From contig JAICQQ010000069.1 of NCBI GenBank assembly GCA_025937785.1, forward strand, positions 1-36,355: a DNA stretch of 36,355 bases, written 5' to 3'. Below the pieces are notes generated by a model. It saw nothing but the letters and a program-made list of their open reading frames with translations. It searched no databases and was not told where the DNA came from. Origin of the DNA: Polyangiaceae bacterium. GTDB lineage: Bacteria > Myxococcota_A > Polyangia > Polyangiales > Polyangiaceae. Position numbers and translations under genes: made by a program. Shown piece after piece: positions 7,539-16,081 of this stretch; position 1 is the first letter of the stretch, and every line of letters begins with the position of its first letter.

Positions 7539-9307
7539 AGCCCCGCATGAGAGCCGAACGCCTGGGAGCGCTGCTCGCCGCCCTGCCGCTGTTTGGCGCT
7601 GCCTGGGCATGCTCGGGCGAAGCCGGCAACGGCCGCACCAACATGGCCTCGGGCAGCGATGGATCGAACGGGTCGAACGGCAACACCAACGGCAGCGGTA
7701 CCACGACCACGGGCTCCGGTGGCGCGAGCTCCAGCAGCAACACGGGCAGCGGCAACGGAACGACCGGCGACACCGGCTCGGGCGGCGGAGGGCCGGTGAG
7801 CTTCAATCTCGACTGCGACGCACCAGCCGTCGGGTCGCCGACGCTCCGCTTGCTGACGCGCCAAGAGATGGTAACGACGATCAATAGCGTATTCCCGGCT
7901 ATCGCCGGTCAATGGGACAACACGCTCCCGGCGAACCAGGTCTCGGCCGCAGGCTTCGATAACTCCGTGGGGAACCAGGTCGGCAACCAGTATGCCGCGC
8001 TGCTGCTCGAAACGGCCGAGTCGGTGGGTGACGCGGTGGCGGCAGCGAGCGCGCTGGGGAATATCTTACCATGTTCGACGAACGCGCCCGACCGCAGCTG
8101 CGCCGAGCAGTACGTCACCGACTACGGCCAGCGGATGTTCCGCCGGCCCCTCTCCGCCGAGGAAAAGGAGCGGTACCTAAGCTACTTCGATGACGCACTC
8201 GCAACAACGAACTTCGCGACGGCCATCAAGTGGGTCACGGTCGGGCTGGTTCAGTCTCCGTCTGCGGTGTACCGCAGCGAAATTGGCAGCGACTCGGGCG
8301 GCGGCAACCGGAAGCTCAGCGCCTACGAGCTCGCGACCGAGCTCGCCTACACCTACACCGGCGGGCCGCCGAGCGACGAGCTGCTCAGCGCGGCTGCGAG
8401 CGGCGACCTCGGCGATCTGACGGCCCTGGCCAGCACCATGCTCGAGACCGACGCCGGCAAACAGACCGTGCAACGCTTCTTCCAGGGCTATCTCGGTTAC
8501 ACCGGGGTCGCTTCGATACAGAAGCCGAAGGTCCAGGGCTTCGACACGGCCAAGCTCGACATGCTCGAAGAAACTCGCGCCTTCATCGACAACGTGGTGT
8601 TCCAGTCGGGCGGCGGAGTGCGCGAGCTCTTGACCTCTCCGAACACGAATCCGTCGACCGCGCTCGCGACCTTCTATGGTTTCTCGGCGCCTGCGAGCGA
8701 CTACGCGAGCGTCGCACGGCCTTCGGGTCAGGGCGTTGGCATCCTGGCGCAGGGCGCCTTCATCGCGAGCCACTCCAACGCCGACGCTTCGTCTCCGACG
8801 AAACGCGGTTTGTTCGCGTTCATGAACTTGCTCTGCCAAGAGAAACCCGAGCTACCCGCCAACGTGCCTGATCTCGCTCCGGCCGAACCGGGCGTGAAGA
8901 CGACGCGGCAGCGCTACGAGGAAGTCCACGCGGGCACCGGCGTCTGCAAGAACTGCCACCAGAACTTCGACCCGATCGGCTTCGCCTGGGAACACTTCGA
9001 CGAGGCTGGGCGCTACCGCGAACAGGAGCAAGGCTTGACGATCGACGCCAGCGGCCACGTGCTCGACTCCGAGGGCGGCCAGCTCTTCGCCTTCGACGGT
9101 CAAGAGCAGCTGATGACGAATCTCGCGGACCAGTCGATCGTGTACCAGTGCTTCTCGGCGTACCTCGCGACCTTCGCGTTCGGGACGACCCAGTCATGCC
9201 TCGGCCCGACCCAAGCCGCCGATCTCGAAGCAGGCAGCATCGGTGTCGCCGACGCCTTCGCCGCGCTCGCCGCCGAGCCACACTTCACGACGCGCACCGC
9301 CCAGTAG
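7535..9307 (+). CDS. DUF1592/DUF1588-family lipoprotein with CxxCH motif
   Basis: A 590-residue predicted lipoprotein. The signal ends in AAWAC (Cys26), followed by a low-complexity Gly/Ser/Thr/Asn linker to about residue 88. Then come the successive domains usual for this group: DUF1587-like (LRLLTRQEMVTTI), DUF1595-like (RMFRRPLSAEEKERYL), DUF1592 (LSAYELATELAYTYTG onward), DUF1588 (SPTKRGLFAFMNLLC to GRYREQE) and a DUF1585-like tail (QCFSAYLATFAFG). DUF1588 contains CKNCH at residues 471-475, a c-type haem attachment pattern, followed by NFDPIGFAWEHFD. In Planctomycetes such proteins are often fused to cytochrome modules. It overlaps the DUF1552 gene by four bases, and the two products probably act together on the outer face of the cell, possibly in redox or polymer chemistry (inference). 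Confidence 0.92.
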   Translation: MKPRMRAERLGALLAALPLFGAAWACSGEAGNGRTNMASGSDGSNGSNGNTNGSGTTTTGSGGASSSSNTGSGNGTTGDTGSGGGGPVSFNLDCDAPAVGSPTLRLLTRQEMVTTINSVFPAIAGQWDNTLPANQVSAAGFDNSVGNQVGNQYAALLLETAESVGDAVAAASALGNILPCSTNAPDRSCAEQYVTDYGQRMFRRPLSAEEKERYLSYFDDALATTNFATAIKWVTVGLVQSPSAVYRSEIGSDSGGGNRKLSAYELATELAYTYTGGPPSDELLSAAASGDLGDLTALASTMLETDAGKQTVQRFFQGYLGYTGVASIQKPKVQGFDTAKLDMLEETRAFIDNVVFQSGGGVRELLTSPNTNPSTALATFYGFSAPASDYASVARPSGQGVGILAQGAFIASHSNADASSPTKRGLFAFMNLLCQEKPELPANVPDLAPAEPGVKTTRQRYEEVHAGTGVCKNCHQNFDPIGFAWEHFDEAGRYREQEQGLTIDASGHVLDSEGGQLFAFDGQEQLMTNLADQSIVYQCFSAYLATFAFGTTQSCLGPTQAADLEAGSIGVADAFAALAAEPHFTTRTAQ

Positions 9308-9333
9308 GGCCCAACCTGCGAAAGGCACGCGCC

Positions 9334-10665
9334 GTGCCCGCTCCCTTTTCGAGACCGAGCCCTGGCAGCAGCCGGCCCCTGACCACGGGTGCCCTGCTGC
9401 TGCTGGCGACGGCATGCTCCGACAGCGGCGCGACGACGGACCCGGAAACGACAGCCACCTCGAGCAGCGACGCGGGCGCGACCCACAGCGCCATGAGCAG
9501 CAGCGCGAGCGGCCCCACGGCGGCAACGAGCGGCGGCGCAGCGACGACGGCAGCCACTACCAGCGCCGTCACCAGCTCGAGCTCCCCCGCCACCCGTGCA
9601 GCGACCGCGAGCACTGGCTCCGAAGCTAGCGCTACGACGGGGAGCGGCGGCGGCAGCACCTCGGGGCCGAACGGCGGCAGCACCTCGGGGGCGACCGGCG
9701 GCAGCCCCAGTTCGGGCGGTCCGAGGCCGGGAGACGGCGCGGTCAGCGTCGACGGCCCGCAGATCTTGGTGAATGAGGAGCCCCTGCATCTGAGGGGTGT
9801 CAACTGGAACCCGGTCCCCGTCGGTGGCAGCCACCCTCAAGATCTCGCCTACGCGGAGTTTGCTGCCGAGGACATCGCCCTGATGCAAGCAGCGGGGATC
9901 AACGCGGTGCGCACGTACGAGCCGCTCACGGATCTCGGCGTGCTCGATGCCCTGGCAGACGCCGGTATCTTCGTGCTGAACACGGTCTTTCCCTACGGCG
10001 GTAACCCCGCGAGCTCGGTGGATGCTCCGGTCGACGCGGTCAAAGCGCATCCGGCGATACTGCTGTGGGTGATCGGCAACGAGTGGAACTACAACGGGCT
10101 GTACGTAGATCTGAGCCTCGACGCCAGCATCGAGCTCATCGACGAAGTGAGAGGCCGCATTCGTGACCTGGACGCGAGCCACCCCATCGCGACCGTCTAT
10201 GGCGAGCTGCCGGAGGCGTCGGTGCTCGATCGCCTGGGTGACATCGACGTGTGGGGCCTCAACGTGTACAGCGGCCGGAGCTTCGGCGACCGCTTCACCC
10301 AGTGGGCCGAACGGAGCCAGAAGCCCATGTTCTTTGGCGAGTACGGGGCCGACGCCTGGAACGCGACCACGGGCGAGTACGATCCCGAGAGTCAGGCGAC
10401 GGCCACCCACGACCTCACTCGGGAGATCCTCGACCACAGCACCGTCACCGGCGGAGTTTGTTCGGGCGGAACCATCTTCGAGTTCTCGGACGAGTGGTGG
10501 AAAGACCAGAGCGGGTCTGCCAGCGCTCAGGACGTGGGCGGGATCGCGCCCGGCGGCGGCCCATTTCCGGACTCGACCTTCAACGAAGAGTACTGGGGCA
10601 TCGTGACCATCGAACGCGTCCCCCGCCCCGCCTACGACGTACTCAAAGATCTGTACAGCGAGTAG
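9334..10665 (+). CDS. lipoprotein glycoside hydrolase, GH2/GH5-like TIM barrel
   Basis: A 443-residue predicted surface lipoprotein. GTG 9334 is chosen because it gives a complete signal (PLTTGALLLLATAC, lipidated Cys28) and follows GAAAGG; longer versions would re-read the preceding gene. A Ser/Thr/Ala/Gly-rich linker runs to about residue 135. The catalytic domain shows LHLRGVNWNP at the barrel entry, AAGINAVRTYEPL, then LLWVIGNEWNYN with the likely acid/base Glu250, and KPMFFGEYGAD with the likely nucleophile Glu336. This is the arrangement of clan GH-A retaining enzymes, closest in pattern to GH2 TIM-barrel or GH5 proteins. It probably cleaves an extracellular polysaccharide; the substrate cannot be read. 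It lies 26 bp after the DUF1592-family gene and is likely co-transcribed with it. Confidence 0.88.
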   Translation: MPAPFSRPSPGSSRPLTTGALLLLATACSDSGATTDPETTATSSSDAGATHSAMSSSASGPTAATSGGAATTAATTSAVTSSSSPATRAATASTGSEASATTGSGGGSTSGPNGGSTSGATGGSPSSGGPRPGDGAVSVDGPQILVNEEPLHLRGVNWNPVPVGGSHPQDLAYAEFAAEDIALMQAAGINAVRTYEPLTDLGVLDALADAGIFVLNTVFPYGGNPASSVDAPVDAVKAHPAILLWVIGNEWNYNGLYVDLSLDASIELIDEVRGRIRDLDASHPIATVYGELPEASVLDRLGDIDVWGLNVYSGRSFGDRFTQWAERSQKPMFFGEYGADAWNATTGEYDPESQATATHDLTREILDHSTVTGGVCSGGTIFEFSDEWWKDQSGSASAQDVGGIAPGGGPFPDSTFNEEYWGIVTIERVPRPAYDVLKDLYSE

Positions 10666-10741
10666 GGCGGCATGCTCGCCACGCGTTGACGCAACGCGCT
10701 CCTGTCCTAGGCTTCCCCGATATGCAGACGAAGGAGCGCTC

Positions 10742-11713
10742 GTGACGTCGGACATCTCCAAAGCGCAGGGCAACACCTGGCAAAACCAGATCGGCGACGA
10801 CGGCGAGTTCCGGCGCCGGCCGACCAAGTTCAGAGGTGCTGTGCGCCACGATGGATCGACGCCTTATGCACCCGAGGCCGGGCGGTACCACCTCTACGTG
10901 TCGTACGCCTGCCCGTGGGCGCACCGGACCCTGATCACGCGCATGCTCAAGGGGCTCGATCACGTGATCAGCTTCGATGTCGTGGACACCTATCTCGAGG
11001 CCGGCGGCTGGACCCTCCGAGGCCACGAAGCGGGCGCGACGGGCGATCGCGTCAACCATTTCCACGCCCTGCGTGAGGTGTATCAAGCTTCCCAGCCCGA
11101 TTTCGAGGGATCCGTCACCGTGCCCGTGCTGTGGGACATCAAGACGCGCAGCATTGTCAACAACGAGTCTTCCGAAATCATCCGCCAAATGAACTCGGAG
11201 TTCCAAGCGCTCGCGCGCCACCCCGAGCTGGATCTTTACCCCGAAAGGCTGCGAAGCGAGATCGATGCCATCAACGACTGGGTGTACCACGGCATCAACA
11301 ACGGCGTTTACCAGTGCGGTTTCGCGCGCTCGCAAGCCGCGTACGACCGAGCCGCGACCAGGCTCTTCGATTCCCTCGATCGCGCCGAAGCTCTGCTGGC
11401 CAAGGCGCGGTTCCTCACCGGACCCGAGCTGACCGAGGCCGACGTGCGCCTGTTCCCGACGCTGCTCCGGTTCGATCTGGTTTATCACACCCATTTCAAA
11501 TGCAACCTGCGGCGCATCGTCGACTATCCGAACCTCTGGGGCTTCGTGCGCGACGTGTACGCTCTGCCCGGTGTCTCCGAGACGGTGAACGTCGAGCACA
11601 TCAAGAAGCACTATTATTGCTCTCACGAGAGCATCAACCCGTTTCAGATCATCCCGATCGGCCCCGACCTCGACCTGCGCGCGCCCCACGATCGCGCCAC
11701 ACGTTTCGGCTGA
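10742..11713 (+). CDS. glutathionyl-hydroquinone reductase-type glutathione S-transferase
   Basis: A 323-residue cytoplasmic Xi-class GST of the YqjG/ECM4 family, which uses glutathione to reduce glutathionyl-hydroquinones. The N-terminal thioredoxin-fold domain has the catalytic motif SYACPWAHRT (Cys57), preceded by the family's long lead with RFRG/FR-type motifs (RRPTKFRGAV). The C-terminal helical domain shows INDWVYHGINNGVYQCGFARSQAAYD and LTEADVRLFPTLLRFD, ending in HYYCSHESINPFQIIPIGP, all typical. GTG 10742 follows AAGGAG at 10731-10736. It stands as a single gene with a 76-bp leader. Assignment is secure; cellular quinone or chlorinated substrate unknown. Confidence 0.95.
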   Translation: MTSDISKAQGNTWQNQIGDDGEFRRRPTKFRGAVRHDGSTPYAPEAGRYHLYVSYACPWAHRTLITRMLKGLDHVISFDVVDTYLEAGGWTLRGHEAGATGDRVNHFHALREVYQASQPDFEGSVTVPVLWDIKTRSIVNNESSEIIRQMNSEFQALARHPELDLYPERLRSEIDAINDWVYHGINNGVYQCGFARSQAAYDRAATRLFDSLDRAEALLAKARFLTGPELTEADVRLFPTLLRFDLVYHTHFKCNLRRIVDYPNLWGFVRDVYALPGVSETVNVEHIKKHYYCSHESINPFQIIPIGPDLDLRAPHDRATRFG

Positions 11714-11771
11714 GCGGTAATCGCTCGAACTTGGCAGCGAAACCCACTGCTCTCCCGGTGCGGGCGCGAAC

Positions 11772-11799
11772 GCACTACCCGGAAGCAGCGCAGTAGTGC
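11772..11799. other. inverted repeat in intergenic spacer
   Basis: GCACTAC (11772-11778) and GTAGTGC (11793-11799) form a perfect 7-bp stem with a 14-base loop, 59 bp after the GST stop. There is no T-run after it, so it is at best a weak terminator; it could also be an operator for the gene at 11846. Confidence 0.25.
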
Positions 11800-11845
11800 T
11801 AAGCCTGTCGCCGTGGGCGCGGGTTGCGCCTGGGTAGCACGAGGC

Positions 11846-12340
11846 ATGTCGCAATCAACGATTCCCGTCCGTTCGTTCGATCCCCCCAATCGAAGCTCCT
11901 TGCTCCTGCTCAGCGTACTTTTGGGCGCCCTGCTCGCGTGCGGCGACGTGAAACAGAAGCTGACCGAGCTCGTGGTCGAAAAAACCGTCGAGAAAGGCGT
12001 GGAGCAGGCGGGTGGCGGCCAGCTGGACGTGAACCTGGGCAAGGTGCCCAAAGACTGGCCTGCGTTCCTGGCGCCCTACCCTGGGTCGAAGGTCCAGGTG
12101 GCCGGCACGTCATACATCACCGGCAAGCTCAGCGGCTCGCTGAACCTGCAAACCAGCGATCCCCCTGCCCAAGTGCTCGCTCACTACACCAAGGCACTCG
12201 CTGGCTTCACCTTGAAGCAAGACCTGAACATGAACGGTGCGTTGACTCGCTCGTTTACGAAAGACCAGCAGATGGTGACGCTCCACGTGACGGCTGCGAA
12301 CGGGCAGACCACGGCGAACGTCATCATCGCCAACTTTTGA
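11846..12340 (+). CDS. small lipoprotein of unknown function
   Basis: A 164-residue protein. The signal peptide LLLLSVLLGALLACGD gives a lipobox LLAC with Cys32. The mature part begins with a charged, probably helical stretch (VKQKLTELVVEKTVEKGVEQ), then a compact domain with VPKDWPAFLAPYPGSKV, GSLNLQTSDPPAQVLAHYTKALAGF and repeating hydrophobic strands. The pattern of a short peptide placed against a growing beta domain (PGSKV ... SDPPAQVLAHYTKAL) is common in myxobacterial lipoproteins of unknown role. ATG 11846 follows GAGG at 11841-11844; an upstream GTG at 11813 would add a non-signal-like extension. It converges with the DUF4282 gene. Confidence 0.78.
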   Translation: MSQSTIPVRSFDPPNRSSLLLLSVLLGALLACGDVKQKLTELVVEKTVEKGVEQAGGGQLDVNLGKVPKDWPAFLAPYPGSKVQVAGTSYITGKLSGSLNLQTSDPPAQVLAHYTKALAGFTLKQDLNMNGALTRSFTKDQQMVTLHVTAANGQTTANVIIANF

Positions 12341-12347
12341 ACGCCAA

Positions 12348-12366
12348 CGCGGCGAGGGCAGCCGCG
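12348..12366. terminator. possible bidirectional hairpin between convergent genes
   Basis: CGCGGC (12348-12353) pairs with GCCGCG (12361-12366) around a 7-base loop, between two convergent stops (12340 and 12377). The stem is short and there is no T-run on either strand, so this is only a candidate. Confidence 0.25.
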
Positions 12367-12376
12367 GGGACCGCGA

Positions 12377-12829
12377 CTACTTGCGCGTGTTGCGGGCGAT
12401 CTCGTCGGCGTCTTCGGCGATCTTGAAGCCGACGATGATGAGCTCGAAATACACGCGGCCTAGGATGAGGTAGAGCAGCGCCGCGAAGGGGAGAGCGATC
12501 AGGATGCCGAGCCCCGCCAGCACTTCACCCTGCACCATCGACATGATGCTCGTGCCGAGGCCGCCGAGGATCCCCAGAGCCAGCAACAGCAGGAACAGGC
12601 CGTAGAGGACCTTGATCACCTTGAGCGCGACGAAGGTCTCGAACGAGAAATCGAAGAGTCCGGAGAAGAAACCCTTGGTTTGAGCGCCGACAGCGGGCGC
12701 TCCTCCCGGCGAACCGAAGCCTCCCGGACCACCGCCAGCGTGCACGGGCTGCGGGGCTGGTTGCTGGTACGCCATCGGCTGTTGCTGCGGGTAGCCCGCA
12801 GGCGGGCCGCCGTATCCACCTTGTGTCAT
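12377..12829 (-). CDS. DUF4282 domain membrane protein
   Basis: A 150-residue membrane protein. The N-terminal 45 residues are Gly/Pro/Gln/Tyr-rich (PPAGYPQQQPMAYQQPAPQP), typical of the flexible cytoplasmic tail in this family. GFFSGLFDFSFETFVALKVIKVLYG begins the DUF4282 core, with two hydrophobic helices at about residues 70-95 and 103-128 and a conserved ending RVYFELIIVGFKIAEDADEI. Orientation and partner are unknown. ATG 12829 has GGAGG ten bases upstream. Its function is unknown; the family is widespread in myxobacteria and actinobacteria. It lies divergent to nothing immediate: 190 bp of spacer separate it from the stop of greB on the same strand. Confidence 0.88.
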   Translation of the reverse strand: MTQGGYGGPPAGYPQQQPMAYQQPAPQPVHAGGGPGGFGSPGGAPAVGAQTKGFFSGLFDFSFETFVALKVIKVLYGLFLLLLALGILGGLGTSIMSMVQGEVLAGLGILIALPFAALLYLILGRVYFELIIVGFKIAEDADEIARNTRK

Positions 12830-13020
12830 GAATACCTCCGTGAGCCGGCGACTCTAGGGTGCCGATTTCAGGGAGTCCAGGGAAAGTCCGAAGCTGCTGG
12901 CTCGCCTCTCGCGACCGGCCCGCCGCTTGCCCGTAGGTTTCGTGATGATGCTATGAGGAGCGGTGACTCTTGCCACGAGTCTGCGGCTTCACACCATGTA
13001 CGACAAAGGCACCGGGCTGC

Positions 13021-13491
13021 CTATCCGTAGCGCACACTCAGGATTTCCAGCTCGATTTCACCTGCTGGGCGTTGCACCACCACGACATCCCCCACCTTGC
13101 GCTTCAAGAGCGCGCGTCCGATCGGCGACTGAAAACTGAGCTTGCCCTCGGCCGGGTCAGATTCGTCGGGCCCGACGAGCAGATAACTTTTGCGGTTTCC
13201 GTCCTCGTCCTCGACTTCGACCGTGGCGCCAAAGCGCACGACGTTGCCCGTCTGCGCCCCGGGCTGCACCACCACGGCGCTCTCGAGCCGTTTCGTGAGA
13301 AAACGCACACGCCGGTCGATCTCCCGCAGCCGCTTCTTTCCATAGATGTATTCGGCATTTTCGGAGCGGTCCCCCTGGGCGGCCGCATCCGCCACTTCTT
13401 GCACGGTTTTTGGTCGCTCGACGCTGAGCAGCTGACGCAACTCGTCGCTGAGCTTCTTGGCGCCTTCCGGGGTCAGATATGTCGGCGGCAT
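13021..13491 (-). CDS. greB: transcription elongation factor GreB (GreA/GreB family)
   Basis: A 156-residue Gre factor, which inserts its coiled coil into the RNA polymerase secondary channel and stimulates cleavage of backtracked RNA. The N-terminal coiled coil runs to about residue 75, with the acidic tip in GDRSENAEYIYGKKRLREID (Asp41, Glu44). The C-terminal FKBP-like domain ends in SPIGRALLKRKVGDVVVVQRPAGEIELEI. The opening YLTPEGAKKLSDEL and the YIYGKKRLREIDRR coil are GreB-like rather than GreA-like. The start codon is only 14 bp from the divergent start of the 13506 gene, so its promoter must lie inside that gene or overlap the start region. Confidence 0.93.
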   Translation of the reverse strand: MPPTYLTPEGAKKLSDELRQLLSVERPKTVQEVADAAAQGDRSENAEYIYGKKRLREIDRRVRFLTKRLESAVVVQPGAQTGNVVRFGATVEVEDEDGNRKSYLLVGPDESDPAEGKLSFQSPIGRALLKRKVGDVVVVQRPAGEIELEILSVRYG

Positions 13492-13505
13492 GGTAGGTTA
13501 GCTCC

Positions 13506-14993
13506 GTGAAGGAAAGGAAACGCTGGCTGCCCGTCGCGGCCCTCGTGTTGGGGGGCCTGATCGTATTGCTCGCGGTGGGGGCGGCCTTGGTCGCTCTGTT
13601 CGTCGTGCGCCCGATGTTGCGCGAGCGGGTGGTCGAAGAAGCGCAGAAGCGCGGCATCGAGCTGGGGTTCGACGAGGTCGAGGTCTCGTGGAGTCATCTT
13701 GCGGTGCATGGTGCGCGCTTTCGCCTGATCGGTGTGAAAGGCGTAGCCGGTACGGTGAAGCGCATCGATATCACCACCGCGAGCTTCGAGCCAACCGGGA
13801 TCGCGCTCGAAGAGCTGCACCTGGAAGTCTTGGGTTCCGTGCCCAGTCTCGTGCTGGAGACCACGGAGTGGGCGAAGAACTATCCCGATGCGTTCACGCT
13901 GCCGCTCAGCGCGAGGCCTGTGAGCGTGCGCTGGCGCACCACCGAGCCAGAATCGCCCTGGTTGAGCCTCACTGGCGGCAAGGTCGGGACCACCGACAAG
14001 GGTGGCGACTTCAGCGTCCCCACTGCCAGCGTGGAGGGGGTGACGCTGGGCCCGGTAGGCACCCACTGGACCAAGGAATCGGGTGTGGTCCGTCTCGGGC
14101 TGGGCGACAAGCAGGCGAAGGAGACGCCGCTGACGGTCAACGTCGACTTCGCCAAGGACCAGCCGACAGCCTCGATTCGCCTCGAACCCACGCCGACGGA
14201 ACGCCTGGCAGAGCCCCTGGGTGTCGAGCTGCCCATCGAAGGCGTCCGCGTGAGCTCTGACGTGAAGCTCACCTTTCCGAATCGGTTCGGCACAGGTCCA
14301 GTGAACGGCACCATGAAGGTGACACTCGACGGTTACGTGCCCCCTCACCCGCCGGAGCTCGATGGCTTCGTGTTCGGCAAGGCCACGCTCTTCGAAAGTG
14401 ACTTCAAGGTGAGCGAGGACCGAAGGACGGTCTCGCTCGAGCCGAGCAGCGTGAAAGCGGGCGCGTTTCAGCTCAAGGGCAAAGGGGTCGTGCAACGCCA
14501 CCCCGACCACGCGCAGGCCGCCTTCGAGTTCATAGGGTACCTGGCCTGTACCGATCTGGCGGGAGCAGCGCTCGAGACGCACCTCGGCCGGGTGCTGAGC
14601 AAGCTGCCCAGGGTAGTAGCGCGGCAGACCCTGCAAGGCTCGGTGGGGGTGACGATCCGGATCAACGCCGACAGCCGCGACCTGAAGAACGCGAAAATGC
14701 TGAAGCTCATCGGAATCGGCTGCGGGCTGAAGCCGTTGCGTCTACCCACCCCGGAGGAACTCGAGGCATTTACCCGTGAGCTTCCGGGATTCGTGGGCGC
14801 CCTGCCCTCACTGGCGGACCAGTTCCCGCTCCCCAAGGGACTTCCGCTCCCGCCGCCCAGCGCGCTGTTACCGCCAGGCTTGCCTTTGCCGACCATCGAG
14901 TTCAAAACGGGCAGCCCAAAGCCGGACACGAAGGCAGCCCCGAAGCAGGGTGCCACGAAACCTTTGGAGCAACCGGCGGCTCCGCAAGACTGA
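13506..14993 (+). CDS. AsmA/TamB-like inner-membrane anchored protein
   Basis: A 495-residue protein with one N-terminal membrane helix (about residues 8-34, LVLGGLIVLLAVGAALVALF) and a long beta-rich periplasmic part. FDEVEVSWSHLAVHGARFRLIGVKG and ASFEPTGIALEELHLEV are typical of the N-terminal strands of AsmA-like proteins, which are thought to conduct lipids between membranes. The C-terminal 90 residues are Pro/Leu-rich (LPLPPPSALLPPGLPLP), then Lys/Pro-rich, likely disordered. Similarity is by pattern only. GTG 13506 is the earliest start and no better Shine-Dalgarno-backed alternative is visible. It probably leads an operon with gpsA (16 bp gap) and the SUMF1-like gene (10 bp gap). Confidence 0.75.
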   Translation: MKERKRWLPVAALVLGGLIVLLAVGAALVALFVVRPMLRERVVEEAQKRGIELGFDEVEVSWSHLAVHGARFRLIGVKGVAGTVKRIDITTASFEPTGIALEELHLEVLGSVPSLVLETTEWAKNYPDAFTLPLSARPVSVRWRTTEPESPWLSLTGGKVGTTDKGGDFSVPTASVEGVTLGPVGTHWTKESGVVRLGLGDKQAKETPLTVNVDFAKDQPTASIRLEPTPTERLAEPLGVELPIEGVRVSSDVKLTFPNRFGTGPVNGTMKVTLDGYVPPHPPELDGFVFGKATLFESDFKVSEDRRTVSLEPSSVKAGAFQLKGKGVVQRHPDHAQAAFEFIGYLACTDLAGAALETHLGRVLSKLPRVVARQTLQGSVGVTIRINADSRDLKNAKMLKLIGIGCGLKPLRLPTPEELEAFTRELPGFVGALPSLADQFPLPKGLPLPPPSALLPPGLPLPTIEFKTGSPKPDTKAAPKQGATKPLEQPAAPQD

Positions 14994-15009
14994 GACTACG
15001 ACACCAACC

Positions 15010-16071
15010 ATGGCAATACTCACGGTTCTAGGCGCTGGCATGATGGGCAGCTCGCTGTGCGTTCCACTCGTCGACCGCGGGCACGAGGTGCGGCTGGTCG
15101 GGACTCACCTGGATGCGGACATCATCCAGAGTTTGAAGAGCGATCACGTGCACCCCAAGCTCAAGCTCGAACTGCCGAGTGCGATCCAACCCTTCTACTT
15201 GGAAGAGCTCGCTGACGCGATGACCGGCGCTGACGCCATTCTGCTCGGCGTGAGCTCGGCTGGCGTCGCATGGTCGGCCACGGCGATCACCCCTTACGTC
15301 AGACCCGAGCGCCCGATTCTCATGGTGAGCAAAGGCCTGAGCTACGACGGCCGCGAGCTCAGCGTGTTGCCAGACGTGTTGAGGTACGCGTTGCCTGCCG
15401 AGCTGTCCGCGAGCATCTTCCCCGCCGCAGTCGCCGGCCCCTGTATCGCGGGCGAGCTCGCGCGGCGCGTGGAAACTTGCGTGGTGTTCACCGGGCGCCG
15501 GCAACTGGAGCTCGACCGGCTCAAAGCTTGGATCGGCGGCGGCTATTACCACGTCTTCACCAGCACGGACGTGCTGGGCGTCGAAGCGTGTGCAGCGCTC
15601 AAGAATGCTTACGCGATGGGTATCGCCTTCGCAGCGGGTCTGCACGAGAAGGCGGGCGGCGCACCCGGCAGCATCGCCAGCCACAACTACGAGGCGGCGG
15701 TGTTTGCTCAAGCCATCGTCGAGATGCAGCTCTTGGTGAAGCTGATCGGAGGTTCGCCGAACAGCGTCGTGGGTCTGCCGGGGGTCGGCGACCTGAACGT
15801 GACCTGCAATGGTGGGCGAACGGGGCGCTTCGGGCGCCTGCTCGGCATGGGGCTTGGGGTCGAAGAATCGATCCGCCGCATGGAGGGCGCTACGCTCGAG
15901 TGCCTGGAAATCCTGGGAGTCCTGCGGCGGGCGCTGCCCGCGTTGAAGGCGGCGGGCGCCGTGCGCGAGGGACAGCTGCCGCTGCTCGAACACATGATGG
16001 CGGTGGCGCTCGACGACGCGCCGGTCGCCATGCCGTTCGCCGCGTTTCAACCGATGAGCAGGCTCAGCTAG
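15010..16071 (+). CDS. gpsA: NAD(P)H-dependent glycerol-3-phosphate dehydrogenase-like protein
   Basis: A 353-residue cytoplasmic dehydrogenase that would interconvert dihydroxyacetone phosphate and sn-glycerol 3-phosphate for phospholipid synthesis. The dinucleotide motif GAGMMG is at residues 8-13. The catalytic region ACAALKNAYAMGIAFAAGL carries the active-site Lys, and GLPGVGDLNVTCNGGRTGRFGRLLGMG is the substrate-binding signature of GpsA. Length fits (330-350). Some segments differ from canonical GpsA (LMVSKGLSYDGRELSV in place of the KGLE motif), so it may be a paralogue with a related substrate. ATG 15010 places the Rossmann fold at the very N-terminus; longer versions would read into the preceding gene. 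Neighbouring the AsmA-like gene, a lipid-related role is coherent. Confidence 0.88.
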   Translation: MAILTVLGAGMMGSSLCVPLVDRGHEVRLVGTHLDADIIQSLKSDHVHPKLKLELPSAIQPFYLEELADAMTGADAILLGVSSAGVAWSATAITPYVRPERPILMVSKGLSYDGRELSVLPDVLRYALPAELSASIFPAAVAGPCIAGELARRVETCVVFTGRRQLELDRLKAWIGGGYYHVFTSTDVLGVEACAALKNAYAMGIAFAAGLHEKAGGAPGSIASHNYEAAVFAQAIVEMQLLVKLIGGSPNSVVGLPGVGDLNVTCNGGRTGRFGRLLGMGLGVEESIRRMEGATLECLEILGVLRRALPALKAAGAVREGQLPLLEHMMAVALDDAPVAMPFAAFQPMSRLS

Positions 16072-16081
16072 GGCCCGGCGC

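Noticed and set aside
9100..10827. 575-residue minus-strand ORF opposite the glycosidase
   Set aside because: Arg/Ala-rich shadow of the Ser/Thr/Gly linker and catalytic domain; the plus strand has both catalytic Glu motifs and a lipobox.
13473..14636. 387-residue minus-strand ORF opposite the AsmA-like gene
   Set aside because: Composition is that of a shadow frame (His/Arg/Gln-rich) and it would run into greB from the same strand; the plus-strand protein has a membrane anchor and strand pattern.
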